Shown piece by piece: positions 32,432 through 41,205 of a stretch of DNA of 64,000 nucleotides (positions are counted from its first letter, which is position 1; every line of letters begins with the position of its first letter). A program made the position numbers and the translations under genes. The notes under the pieces were generated by a model, which was given only the letters and a program-made list of their open reading frames with translations, was not told the DNA's origin and searched no databases. Source of the DNA: Lachnospiraceae bacterium (GTDB lineage: Bacteria; Bacillota; Clostridia; Lachnospirales; Lachnospiraceae); the NCBI GenBank assembly GCA_022793375.1, contig JAAWCS010000068.1:1-64000 (forward strand), read 5' to 3'.

Positions 32432-33418
32432 TTATGCGATCCGTACCCGTGGATCTACCACGGCATACAATATATCCGCGATCAGATTACCCGACAGCGT
32501 AAGGATCGCCATAAACGTCATGTAAAACATCGAAAACGGGATATCGCCTACCACCATCGAGTGATAAGAGGTGTAACCGATACCGGGGATTGAAAACAGG
32601 GTTTCCGTAATCAGCGCGCCGGAAAAAAGCCCCGGCAGCGAACCGCCCACGATCGTAACTAACGGAATCAGCGTATTGCGGAACGCATGATGGTAGATAA
32701 CCTTCTTTTCGCTGAGACCCTTGGCGCGGGCCGTGCGGATATAGTCGGAATTTAATACTTCCAGCATATTGGTGCGCGTATAACGCATCAAGCCGCCGAT
32801 CGAAATAATTACCAAGGTTACTATCGGCAGAACCAGATGGTGCGCCTTGTCGAACAACTGCCCCATCGCATCCAGCTGGGCATGGTTGCGCCCTACCAGT
32901 CCCGAAATATCAAACCAGCCTAAATGTACCGAAAATACCAGTTTTAGAAGCGTTGCAAAAAAGAATGTCGGCAGCGAAATACCTACCAGCGCGCCGGCCG
33001 TAATCGCATAATCCGCGCGCGAATACTGCTTGGTCGCCGCGATCACCCCCAGCGGGATCGCAATAATCAGCTCCAGCACAAAGGCAATGGCTCCCATAAC
33101 AAAGCTCAGCCAGATTACGTCGTTAAACTTTTCAATAACCGGTACGGTCCAGCGCCAGCTATCGCCGAAATTTCCTTTCAGCATATTGCCGATCTGTACA
33201 AAGTAGCCGGCAATCGGCCCCTTGTCCAGACCATAAGTCGCGCTAAGCTGCGCCATCCACTCTTCAAAGGATTTGGCTCCGGGTTTGGTCGACAGCTGAA
33301 TGGCCATCGTCTCCACATAATTGCCAGGCAGACACCGCAGCACGATATAAATGACGAAGGTCGCGCAAAACAGAATCAGCACTGACAGCATAATACGCTT
33401 GATAATATATTTTCGCAT
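32432..33418 (-). CDS. oppB: Oligopeptide ABC permease OppB
   Basis: 328 residues, six membrane spans. The N-terminus KYIIKRIMLSVLILFCATFVIYIVLRCLPG and the EAA loop ARAKGLSEKKVIYHHAFRNTLIPLV are typical OppB/DppB. It forms the peptide channel with OppC. Downstream of oppA by 238 bp, with a stable hairpin in the gap. Ribosome site AGGAGG. Confidence 0.94.
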   Translation of the reverse strand: MRKYIIKRIMLSVLILFCATFVIYIVLRCLPGNYVETMAIQLSTKPGAKSFEEWMAQLSATYGLDKGPIAGYFVQIGNMLKGNFGDSWRWTVPVIEKFNDVIWLSFVMGAIAFVLELIIAIPLGVIAATKQYSRADYAITAGALVGISLPTFFFATLLKLVFSVHLGWFDISGLVGRNHAQLDAMGQLFDKAHHLVLPIVTLVIISIGGLMRYTRTNMLEVLNSDYIRTARAKGLSEKKVIYHHAFRNTLIPLVTIVGGSLPGLFSGALITETLFSIPGIGYTSYHSMVVGDIPFSMFYMTFMAILTLSGNLIADILYAVVDPRVRIA

Positions 33419-33513
33419 TTGTCAGTATTCCTCCTATCTCATATTTCCGGACGGGATCATGCCCCGTCCTCTGTCCTGCACACTATCTGCCGGGTCCGAA
33501 CCGCAGACCGCAG

Positions 33514-33556
33514 CTCCTTGGCATAATGTCCATGATATGGGCACTATGCCAAGGAG
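33514..33556 (-). terminator. Hairpin between oppA and oppB
   Basis: CTCCTTGGCATA and TATGCCAAGGAG are perfect 12-bp arms around 19 nt. There is no T-run, so it more likely protects the oppA mRNA end or lowers expression of the membrane genes relative to the binding protein, as is common in such operons. Confidence 0.65.
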
Positions 33557-33656
33557 CCACTTCGCACAAAAGTGACTCCTCGACGAAACAGTACACAGAA
33601 CAGTTCTCTATTGAGAGATTAAGAGCGCTTTGATCAAATCCGCAAACTTGTCCGGA

Positions 33657-35990
33657 TTATTTTACCTGCAGCTTCTCAATCTCAGCTCCCCAGCCCCAGT
33701 ACGGCGTCATGTCGCCGGGAACCGTGGAAACATCCACTCTTTCAGAAGAGAACAGGATGCACTCGGAGCGCTGATATACGGGCAGCTCCACGCCATAATC
33801 CATGATGATCTCCATCGCGCCCTGATACAGGCTCTTGCGGTATGTCTGATCGGTCGAGTTACGGCCCATCAAAATCAGATAATCCAGTTCTTCATCGGAA
33901 ATATGATAATAGTTGGTAGCGCCTTCGCTGTGGTACAGCTGGAACATATCCGGATCCGCCGTGGACTGCCAGGCCGCGCACCAGAATTCGGCTACGCCGT
34001 TCTGATAGGTCGCGAACAGATCGTTCTGGTTGGCATGGTCCTTGACCGTCAGCGTCATGCCGATCTCAGCCAGCGCATCGCCTGCATTCTTCAGGATCAG
34101 GAAGGTCGGATGATCGCCCTGGCCCGAAGCGCCGATTTCCACCGTGTACTCCAACTTCGCGCCTTCGGGAGCCGCCGTCACCTTGCCGTCCGCTACGGTG
34201 TAGCCTGCCGCCTCCAGGTAAGCCAGAGCCGCCGTCTTTGCCGCCGCGTACTTATCTTCCGCGCTCATGCCGTCGGTATAGATCGGGGTACCGTCTACGC
34301 CCACCGAGTAGGCCACACGATAACCGTCGTCGGTTACCTGAGGAGCCGCCCAGGAGGTATTGGAGATCGGATAGTTGATAACCGATGCCGTCTCGCCGTA
34401 ATACGAATCAATACCTTCGTCACGATATACGGAAATCATCGTCAGAATCGCTTTACGCAGGTTCTTGGAAGCATCCGAATACGGATCGTCGCCGACCTTT
34501 ACGAGATTCGGATTGCAGCCCACGTAGCCATAACCGCGATAGTTGATCAGTTTGGTCGTCAGTACAGGACCTTCCAGCTCGTCGCTGCCATTGTAGCCCG
34601 CGATCTGGTTCGCTGTCTCGGTCGAGTAAGAAGGAGTCGCGATATCGGAGCTGCCGGTAGCCAGACCGGGAACAAAGTCCGCTTCGGAACCTTCTCTTAC
34701 ATTCAGATACTTGATAGCCGGCTCACCCTTGAAATAATTCGGGTTCGCTTCAAAATATACAACGCCGTCGGAATAATTCTGGAACACATACGGACCGGCG
34801 CCTACAGGAGCCGTCGTCTTGCTCTTCACGATCGACAGATCGCCCTTAGGGAAACCGAAGCTGTTGTTCTCATAATCATACAGGCTTTCGTCGCCGTAGT
34901 AATGCAGAGGCGTGATGTATGTCCCCATCTGATAAATCATCGGAGCGCTGATTTCCGTCGCCACGATACGCAGAGTATAATCGTCAATTCTCTGGATACC
35001 GCTTACATTGGGAGCAGAATTGCCGGTCTCAATACCTACATGGAACTCAGAATCCAGATAGCTCCACAGCGTGCCGCTGGCAGCTTCCGTATCCGAAAGA
35101 ACATTGTAGTCGTTCTCATATTTTTCTAACATTACGTTAAAGAAATCCGTCAGCGTAGCGCCTTCCGCCACTTCAAAGCCCCAGTTCGGAGTAATCACGG
35201 ACAGATCGTCGTCAGCGGCAGCGTAGCCTGCATTGACAACATAATCCACGATCGACTGCGCAAACGCCTCGCCGGCCGCCGGCAGCGCCTCGGTCCAGAA
35301 CTTCGTCTGCGTCGCTTCATCCCACTTGGAGAAGTCCGTATTGTCCTCGCCGGCCGCGATCAGCAGGCTGTAGATCGGCTCCATGCCGCTGCGATACGCT
35401 TCCACACCCTCGATCGGGTAAGAATACAGCGTCGTGCTGCCGTCGTATGTCGGATCCAGATATACGTACAGAGCAAAGATCACGTCATCGATATCGGCAG
35501 GCGTGCCGTCGGAGAATACGATGTCGTCGCGCATCTTCATGTCATAGTAAACGGTGCCGTCGGCATTCTCCGTAACCGTCACATCCGCCGTATAGTTGTA
35601 ATTATAGTCCGTGCCGTTATAGGAACGGGTCTCGCCGTTGATACCCTCCAGCACCGGGTTCGCCACACGGTCGGTAATCATCAGACCGATCTGTGTAAAC
35701 TCCATAATGTCCACATCGTCCGCGCTGGCTGCAAAGAAGGGAGAGAACTTACCCTCCAGGCCCTGTGTGCAGTACACTACCAGGGTGTCGTTCGTTGTCT
35801 CGTTGCCGCCGCTTGTCTCTGTGGGCGCCTCCGTCCCGGCGGCAGGCTCCGTAGCGGCCGGCTCCGTCGCGGCAGCCGTCGTGCCGTCGTTGTTGCCCTG
35901 CGTCTCATTGTTGTTGCCGCCGCAGGCCGCAAGCCCTAAGCACATGGCAAGAACAAGAAGCAGCGCAAGCAGTTTCTTTCCATTTTTCAT
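33657..35990 (-). CDS. oppA: Oligopeptide-binding lipoprotein OppA (family 5)
   Basis: 777 residues, larger than the usual 540-600. The signal peptide ends in LGLAAC (lipid Cys23) followed by an Asn/Thr/Ala/Glu linker to about 65. The SBP_bac_5 domain is clear: [64 protein letters not shown]. Extra sequence sits around 190-290. It binds peptides outside the cell for OppBCDF. AGGAGG lies before the start; a CGGGCA/TGCCCG hairpin (36031-36058) lies just upstream. Confidence 0.93.
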   Translation of the reverse strand: MKNGKKLLALLLVLAMCLGLAACGGNNNETQGNNDGTTAAATEPAATEPAAGTEAPTETSGGNETTNDTLVVYCTQGLEGKFSPFFAASADDVDIMEFTQIGLMITDRVANPVLEGINGETRSYNGTDYNYNYTADVTVTENADGTVYYDMKMRDDIVFSDGTPADIDDVIFALYVYLDPTYDGSTTLYSYPIEGVEAYRSGMEPIYSLLIAAGEDNTDFSKWDEATQTKFWTEALPAAGEAFAQSIVDYVVNAGYAAADDDLSVITPNWGFEVAEGATLTDFFNVMLEKYENDYNVLSDTEAASGTLWSYLDSEFHVGIETGNSAPNVSGIQRIDDYTLRIVATEISAPMIYQMGTYITPLHYYGDESLYDYENNSFGFPKGDLSIVKSKTTAPVGAGPYVFQNYSDGVVYFEANPNYFKGEPAIKYLNVREGSEADFVPGLATGSSDIATPSYSTETANQIAGYNGSDELEGPVLTTKLINYRGYGYVGCNPNLVKVGDDPYSDASKNLRKAILTMISVYRDEGIDSYYGETASVINYPISNTSWAAPQVTDDGYRVAYSVGVDGTPIYTDGMSAEDKYAAAKTAALAYLEAAGYTVADGKVTAAPEGAKLEYTVEIGASGQGDHPTFLILKNAGDALAEIGMTLTVKDHANQNDLFATYQNGVAEFWCAAWQSTADPDMFQLYHSEGATNYYHISDEELDYLILMGRNSTDQTYRKSLYQGAMEIIMDYGVELPVYQRSECILFSSERVDVSTVPGDMTPYWGWGAEIEKLQVK

Positions 35991-36030
35991 GTTTCGATAT
36001 TTCCTCCTATCTATACATGTGTATTTATTT

Positions 36031-36058
36031 GAACTAAAACGGGCATTGCCCGGAGTTC
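36031..36058 (-). other. Hairpin before oppA
   Basis: GAACT...AGTTC encloses a CGGGCA-T-TGCCCG stem, followed by TTTTAG inside the outer arm. It may tune read-through into oppA from the upstream membrane-protein gene. Confidence 0.4.
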
Positions 36059-36091
36059 ATCTTCCGTACCGGCAGCGAATATTCAGGATAT

Positions 36092-36634
36092 TCACTTTTC
36101 CGGGGACCAATGCAGACGGCGCATAATAAGCCGCCAGAGAATCGTGCAGACAAACAGCGCCGACATGCAGAAAAGGAAAAACATTGTCTCCTTCATCCGA
36201 ATGCCAAATCCGTTGCCAAGCAGATAAACCGTCTCGCCGGCCAGCGTAGCTGCTGCCAGAAAAAACACCAGATTCCCGCGCAGCCGGCTCTGCAGAACCG
36301 TAGCCCGGTATACATAGTCGCGCAAAGGGTCGCCTCCGGCTGTCAGCCGGCCCATCAGCCATACGACGGACACAACCGCAACCAGGCTGAATCCCCACGG
36401 CAGAATCACATACCAGCAATCCATCAGTCCGGCCGCCGGCATACAGCCGCCGGCTACGACCGAGGCAGCCATTGCTATCGTCAAAAGCCACAGAACCGCC
36501 AATGCTTTTTGGCGGCTTAAACCGTCCTCCTGATAAGAGTGGCATGGTCCCTTATAAATGTATTCACCGGAAGCCGTTCTCTTAAAATCCTCCAGATAAC
36601 TGCGGCGTCCCCGGCGTTTTTTTTGTCCCGCCAC
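36092..36634 (-). CDS. Membrane protein at the head of the opp operon
   Basis: 180 residues starting at GTG 36634, chosen because an AGGAGGG site lies about 4-5 bp upstream. The frame to 36727 would begin in the T-run of an attenuator and is not credible. The N-terminal 55 residues are basic and cytoplasmic-looking (GQKKRRGRRSYLEDFKRTASGEYIYKG); four hydrophobic segments follow (ALAVLWLLTIAMAASVVAGG, YVILPWGFSLVAVVSVVWLM, LVFFLAAATLAGETVYLLG, MFFLFCMSALFVCTILWRLI). No family is recognised. Its position as first gene of the opp operon suggests an accessory to peptide uptake. Confidence 0.75.
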   Translation of the reverse strand: MAGQKKRRGRRSYLEDFKRTASGEYIYKGPCHSYQEDGLSRQKALAVLWLLTIAMAASVVAGGCMPAAGLMDCWYVILPWGFSLVAVVSVVWLMGRLTAGGDPLRDYVYRATVLQSRLRGNLVFFLAAATLAGETVYLLGNGFGIRMKETMFFLFCMSALFVCTILWRLIMRRLHWSPEK

Positions 36635-36724
36635 GCTTCCCTCCTGCCGTCTCTCCAAAAACGATCCCTGCTCGTTCCCGGATTCGCATCGATACAATGA
36701 TATCGCTTTAACTTGACGCTGTAA

Positions 36725-36830
36725 CAAAAAATGACTTACCTCGGGTTGAGTACTCCCTTTCGAGTAAAGTCATGTCTGCGCCTCTATGTATGTATGCCGC
36801 GCCAGATCCTCCACGGCGCGGATACAACGT
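36725..36830 (-). ncRNA. Attenuator-like leader of the opp operon
   Basis: From the predicted start near 36830, the minus-strand leader has a first hairpin (CCGCGCC...GGCGCGG, about 36796-36820) and then a 13-bp stem with one mismatch (ATGACTTTACTCG 36761-36773, CGAGGTAAGTCAT 36731-36743) followed by six T residues (36725-36730). This is a complete intrinsic terminator before the first gene, so the operon is probably controlled by termination. No known riboswitch class was recognised. Confidence 0.6.
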
Positions 36831-36836
36831 GGTAAT

Positions 36837-36865
36837 AGTATAGCGCAGATTCAATGTTTTGGCAA
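36837..36865 (-). promoter_or_regulatory. Promoter of the opp operon
   Basis: On the minus strand TTGCCA (36860-36865), 17 bp, TATACT (36837-36842). Confidence 0.75.
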
Positions 36866-37147
36866 GAAGTTTTTCCGGACTATCTCGCCTTGCCGCAAAA
36901 AATGTAAAAATCGCTCAAATAAGACGATTTTTATGAATGCTGTATCGTATTATCTTACCATAGTCCGGGAACTTGCGTTCGTTAAACTGTATATTTCGTC
37001 AAATGAGGTTCCTCGCGTAATATCGTATACAGGACAGGAAAAGATGGGAAACAACGGTATCGGTGGAAAAACATGCTGGCATCGCCGGGGGAATGTTGGG
37101 AGAGGTACCGGGGTAAAAAAAGGAATGCCAGGAGGAAAAAAAATTTC

Positions 37148-37176
37148 TTGTGTTTTTTCTATAAATGTGGTAGAAT
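37148..37176 (+). promoter_or_regulatory. Promoter of a candidate small RNA
   Basis: TTGTGT (37148-37153), 17 bp, TAGAAT (37171-37176), preceded by an A/T tract. No protein frame follows on this strand. Confidence 0.5.
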
Positions 37177-37181
37177 AATAA

Positions 37182-37276
37182 CATAAAAGAAACAACCGCC
37201 CACAAGGGGTTGACCTATACAAGCAGCATAGAAATGCCACCCGGTTACTCGTCAAAGTTTTAGGGTGGTTTTTCTA
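37182..37276 (+). ncRNA. Candidate small RNA of about 95 nt
   Basis: The stretch between the promoter and a strong hairpin has no open frame. The hairpin pairs GCATAGAAATGCCACCC with GGGTGGTTTTTCTATGC around about 20 nt, with TTTTTCT after the GGGTGG arm, a typical terminator on this strand. A CCC-ACAA-GGGG hairpin precedes it. The layout resembles antisense RNAs of type I toxin-antitoxin loci, but no toxin frame was found opposite. It also lies where the exporter transcript should end. Confidence 0.4.
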
Positions 37277-37332
37277 TGCCCGGACATTTAGTGACAGATC
37301 ATGTATATCTTTTTTCGCACTCCTCAGAAACC

Positions 37333-39183
37333 TTATGAATATTGTGCTCTATATAGTTCTTCGTAGAGGCCTTTCTTTTCCAATAGTTCTGCGTGTGTTC
37401 CTTGTTCAATGATGTTTCCGTCTTTTACCACTAAAATCCGGTCGGCGTGGATGATCGTTGAGAGACGGTGGGCTATGATAAAGCAGGTTTTGCCCTGCAT
37501 CAGTGTGGTCATTGCTTTTTGGATACGCTGTTCGGTGCGGGTGTCTACGTTGGAGGTGGCTTCGTCCAGAATCAGCATGTGGGCGTCTAAGAGGATCGCG
37601 CGGGCGATCGTTAGGAGTTGTTTCTGGCCTTTGCTGATGTTGGTTCCTTCGTCGGTCAGTATCGTTTCGTAGCCTTGGGGCAGCTGTAAAATATAGGAGT
37701 GAATGCCGGCCATGCGGGCGGCTCGCTCGATTTCTGCTTTGGCTGCGTCCGTTTTTCCGTAGGCAATGTTTTCGTAAATCGTTCCTTCAAACAGCCAGGT
37801 ATCCTGTAATACCATCGCGTATTGGCGGCGCAGGCTTTTACGGGTGATTTCACGGATATCGCGCCCGTCGACCTGAATGGTTCCTTCGTCGGCGTCATAA
37901 AAACGCATCAGCAGGTTAATGAGCGTCGTCTTGCCGGCGCCGGTAGGGCCGACGATGGCAATCTGGCTGCCGGGTTCTACGTCCAGGTTCAGGTGATGGA
38001 GAATTTGTTTTTCGGGGTGATAACCGAAGGATACGTCTTTTAACGTGACACGGCCGCGGGCGTTGTTTAGTTCCACGGCTCCCGGAGCGTCGGCTTTTTC
38101 GGGTTCTTCGTCTAACAGCTGGAAAATGCGTTCGGCCGCGGCCAGCGCCGACTGCAGCTCGCCCATGATATTCGCCACTTCGTTGATCGGGCCGGAGAAT
38201 TTGCGGGAGTAGAGCACAAAGGCTGAAATCTGTCCGAGAGAAATCTCGGCCCGCAGGTACATCAGCGCTCCCAGGACACTTACCAGGGTCATGGAAAGGT
38301 TATTCATAAAATTCACGAAGGGCCCGACCATCGCGCCGTAGTAATCGGCCTGATAGTAGGCTTCGGCGGCGGCTTCGTTCATGGCCGCATATTTTACACG
38401 GGTATTTTCCTCCTGGTGATACGCTTTCAGCGTTTTCTGCCCTGTAATCAGTTCTTCGGAAAGAGCGTTCAGTTCGCCCAGTTTTCCCGAACGGCGGCGG
38501 AACATCGGCCGTGTTAAGCTGGTAATTTTTTTGGTCAGCAGCATCGACAGCGGCACCGTGACGGCAAATACGCACACCAGTTTCGGCGAAATCAGGATCA
38601 TTGACAGAAGCGAACCGGCCACCGTAATCACGCTGGAAAAGATCGCCACCAGGTCCTGAGAGATACCTCCGTTGAGCGTATCGATGTCATAGGAAATCTT
38701 GCTGATTATATCTCCGATCGCATGTTCGTCAAAATAACTGACCGGCAGTGACAAAAGGCGGTCAAACACCTCCCGCCGCAGCCGCAGGGAAATCTGTTTG
38801 CTGATTTTCAGCATCCAGGCTGACAGGATATAGGTCAGGATTGACGACAGGCAGTAGAAAAAGAGCATCCACAAACAGATTGTGACGACTCGCTCAAATT
38901 CAATATGCCCGGCCGCAAGGCCCTTTTCAATCACATCCACGGCCTGACCGGACAGCTGCGGGCCGATCAGCGCCAGGAGGTTGCCGCCAACCGAGAGGAT
39001 AAAGGCAGCGCCAAAACCCCATTTATATTCCATTAAAAACAAGATCAGCCGGTGCAGCGTATGACGGCGGCGTTCCGGTTCCATTTGAGGCGCGCCGCCG
39101 CGGATGCCTCCCGGGCCGCCCCGGAAGCTGCCCCCTGCAAAAGAACGCCCGCCCGGGCCTGATCCGTGCCCTCTACCTGCCAT
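37333..39183 (-). CDS. Heterodimeric ABC exporter subunit, canonical ATPase
   Basis: 616 residues, six membrane helices then an ATPase domain. Walker A GPTGAGKTTLINLLMRF, signature NISKGQKQLLTIARA, Walker B MLILDEATSNVDT with the catalytic Glu. The N-terminal 35 residues are Gly/Arg-rich (RGHGSGPGGRSFAGGSFRGG). It pairs with the upstream subunit to form a BmrCD/EfrAB/LmrCD-type exporter of drugs, lipids or peptides. It is separated from its partner by the 51-bp tandem repeats. Start ATG lies after GGAAAGGAAGGCGTGGAGG. Confidence 0.92.
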   Translation of the reverse strand: MAGRGHGSGPGGRSFAGGSFRGGPGGIRGGAPQMEPERRRHTLHRLILFLMEYKWGFGAAFILSVGGNLLALIGPQLSGQAVDVIEKGLAAGHIEFERVVTICLWMLFFYCLSSILTYILSAWMLKISKQISLRLRREVFDRLLSLPVSYFDEHAIGDIISKISYDIDTLNGGISQDLVAIFSSVITVAGSLLSMILISPKLVCVFAVTVPLSMLLTKKITSLTRPMFRRRSGKLGELNALSEELITGQKTLKAYHQEENTRVKYAAMNEAAAEAYYQADYYGAMVGPFVNFMNNLSMTLVSVLGALMYLRAEISLGQISAFVLYSRKFSGPINEVANIMGELQSALAAAERIFQLLDEEPEKADAPGAVELNNARGRVTLKDVSFGYHPEKQILHHLNLDVEPGSQIAIVGPTGAGKTTLINLLMRFYDADEGTIQVDGRDIREITRKSLRRQYAMVLQDTWLFEGTIYENIAYGKTDAAKAEIERAARMAGIHSYILQLPQGYETILTDEGTNISKGQKQLLTIARAILLDAHMLILDEATSNVDTRTEQRIQKAMTTLMQGKTCFIIAHRLSTIIHADRILVVKDGNIIEQGTHAELLEKKGLYEELYRAQYS

Positions 39184-39207
39184 CCTCCACGCCTTCCTTT
39201 CCTCTGT

Positions 39208-39405
39208 CTGCCCGTGTTCTCAGGGCATAATGGGACACCCTTGTGGTGTTTCCTCTGTCTGCCCGTGTTCTCAGGGCATAATGGGACACCCTTGTGGTGT
39301 TTCTTCTATCTGCCCGTGTTCTCAGGGCATAATGGGACACCCTTGTGGTGTTTCTTCTATCTGCCCGTGTTTTCAGGGCATAATGGGACACCTTTATGGT
39401 GTTTC
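39208..39405 (-). repeat. Four tandem 51-bp copies of the two-hairpin motif
   Basis: Units begin at 39208, 39259, 39310 and 39361 (plus-strand CTGCCCGTGTT) and repeat every 51 bp almost without change. On the minus strand each reads ACACC-A(U/C)AA(A/G)-GGUGU, spacer, UGCCC-UGA(A/G)AACAC-GGGCA. The first unit in the direction of transcription (39361-39405) includes the stop codon of the upstream exporter gene in its first loop. Similar single copies occur at 20207-20250 and 49186-49228. Confidence 0.85.
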
Positions 39406-41205
39406 CCCTGTCTGAATCCTGCAAAGCTCCTGATAAATCCGGCAGTTCTTTGCCAGCTCTTCCTGCGTCCCAAAACCGGCCATCCGGCCTTCGTCCAGTA
39501 TAAGGATTCGGTCCGCGTGAAGGACAGAGCTGATCCGCTGTGCCACAATCACCGAGGTCGTATCGCCGAAATGCTCTTTTAGCTGTCCCCTAAGCGCCGC
39601 GTCGGTGCGGTAGTCGAGCGCGCTCATGGAATCATCCAGGATCAGGATCGCCGGATGCGCCGCCAGCGCCCGGCTGATTAACAGCCGCTGTTTCTGGCCG
39701 CCGCTTAAATCGGCGCCCTTGACCGCGACGACCGTGTCAAAGCCCTGCGGCTTTTCTTCGATAAAACGGCGGGCCTGCGCATACCCGGCCGCCTGCCTTA
39801 CCGCTTCCCCGTCCAGTTCCCGGCCAAAGCGGATGTTTTCCGCGATCGTGTCGCGGGTAATAAAATCATTCTGGAACACGACGCCAAACAGTCGGTGCAG
39901 TTCTTCCGGCGAATAAGTGCGCACATCGCGTCCGTGGATGCGGACCGCGCCGTCGTCCACGTCATAAAAACGCTGCAGCAGCTGAAGGACCGTGGATTTT
40001 CCGGACCCGGTAGCGCCTAAGATGCCAAGCGTCTGCCCTTTTGCCAGCGAAAACGAAAGGTCCCGCAGATTAGGTTCTTTTTTATGATACGAAAACGTTA
40101 CGTGGTCAAACTCTATGTACGGCGCGGCCGTCGTCCTGCCGCCGGCCGGTTTTTCTGCCGTATCTTCCATATGGGCCGGCCTGCCGGCCATCGCCTTGTT
40201 GTCTTTCTCCGGCGTTCCCGGCCACAGCCGCTTTACTTCCTCTTCAGACATCGGCTGCAGATCCTGCGCGCAGTCCAGTACTTCTTCGATCCGCTTTGCC
40301 GAAGCGCTGGCCCGCGAATAGATCGCCAGCATGCGGGATACAAAAATAATCGCGTTCAGGATCAGCGTCACATAGCTTAAAAAAGCAATCAAAGCCCCTG
40401 GCTGTACCTGCCCCCGCCCGACCCGCACCGCGCCGACCAAAAGCACCAGCACCATGCCGGTGTTGAGAAACAGGTTGACGCCGGGATTTAAAGCGCTCAT
40501 CACCAGGCCGGCCCGGCGCTCCTGTTCGGCCGCTTCTTCGTTGTACGCGCCGAATTTCCCGCGCTCATAATCTTCTTTTGACAGTGCCTTGATAATGCGG
40601 ATACCGGACACGTCCTCCCGCACGACCCGCACAAACTGGTCGATTTTTTTCTGCAGCCGGGTAAACATCGGTACGCCGACCCGGCTGATAAAAACTAACA
40701 GCGCCACAATAAAGGGCATGACAGTGAGCATCGTAAGCGTCAGCACCGGATCGAGTGTCAGCGTAATCAGGATTCCGCCCAAAAAGAGGATCGGCGCGCG
40801 CACGCCCAGACGCTGCATCATCCCCAGCATCTGATGTACGTTATAAGTATCCGTGGTCAGTCTCGACGTAAGCGACGGCAGCGTAAAGCCGTCCATCTGC
40901 CGATTTGACAGATAGAGCACACGGCCGAACAGATCGTTTCGGATCTGCTCGGTCGCGTTTCTTGATACCAGAGAAGCCATACGGTTGGCCGTAATATTGA
41001 AAATCAGGGCAATGACCGCGCACAGAAGCATTGCGCCGCCCCAAAGATAAATCCGTCCCGCGTCTTTTAAGGGGATTACATGGTCAATCATATAAGAAAG
41101 GATCCAGGGAATCGCCAGCTCAACGACCGTTCCGGTAAATTTAATCGCCAGGCCCAGAGCCATGCGGAGCCGGTAGGGTTTCAGATACCCGAAAATCCTC
41201 TTCAC
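39394..41205 (-). CDS. Heterodimeric ABC exporter subunit, degenerate ATPase site
   Basis: 603 residues, six helices then the ATPase. Walker [18 protein letters not shown], signature [16 protein letters not shown], but Walker B is [12 protein letters not shown]: Asp replaces the catalytic Glu, the mark of the inactive site in heterodimeric exporters. It begins at GTG 41205, overlapping the Hsp70-like stop (GTGA), so exporter and chaperone are translationally coupled. An extra loop with [20 protein letters not shown] lies before the ATPase (about 335-360). The stop lies inside the first tandem repeat. Confidence 0.92.
   Translation of the reverse strand: MKRIFGYLKPYRLRMALGLAIKFTGTVVELAIPWILSYMIDHVIPLKDAGRIYLWGGAMLLCAVIALIFNITANRMASLVSRNATEQIRNDLFGRVLYLSNRQMDGFTLPSLTSRLTTDTYNVHQMLGMMQRLGVRAPILFLGGILITLTLDPVLTLTMLTVMPFIVALLVFISRVGVPMFTRLQKKIDQFVRVVREDVSGIRIIKALSKEDYERGKFGAYNEEAAEQERRAGLVMSALNPGVNLFLNTGMVLVLLVGAVRVGRGQVQPGALIAFLSYVTLILNAIIFVSRMLAIYSRASASAKRIEEVLDCAQDLQPMSEEEVKRLWPGTPEKDNKAMAGRPAHMEDTAEKPAGGRTTAAPYIEFDHVTFSYHKKEPNLRDLSFSLAKGQTLGILGATGSGKSTVLQLLQRFYDVDDGAVRIHGRDVRTYSPEELHRLFGVVFQNDFITRDTIAENIRFGRELDGEAVRQAAGYAQARRFIEEKPQGFDTVVAVKGADLSGGQKQRLLISRALAAHPAILILDDSMSALDYRTDAALRGQLKEHFGDTTSVIVAQRISSVLHADRILILDEGRMAGFGTQEELAKNCRIYQELCRIQTGETP

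Noticed and set aside
33630-35129. Plus-strand open frame of 499 codons opposite oppA
   Set aside because: It is antisense to a clear OppA frame with signal peptide and family motifs; its product is Arg/His/Ile-rich without any motif, as expected from a mirrored frame.
36725-36830. Lysine riboswitch before the opp operon
   Set aside because: Only an AGAGGCGC word fits; the leader is far shorter than the roughly 175-nt L-box and lacks its other conserved loops.
37182-37276. Complete type I toxin-antitoxin locus
   Set aside because: No small hydrophobic toxin frame could be found on the opposite strand between 37280 and 37380; only the RNA-like half is supported.
39208-39405. CRISPR array
   Set aside because: The repeats are directly tandem at 51 bp with no unique spacers, and no cas gene is present.
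39104-39582. Open frames with peptide repeats on both strands over the 51-bp array
   Set aside because: 51 bp keeps frame, so any open frame repeats. There is no ribosome site, and the real exporter genes occupy the ends.
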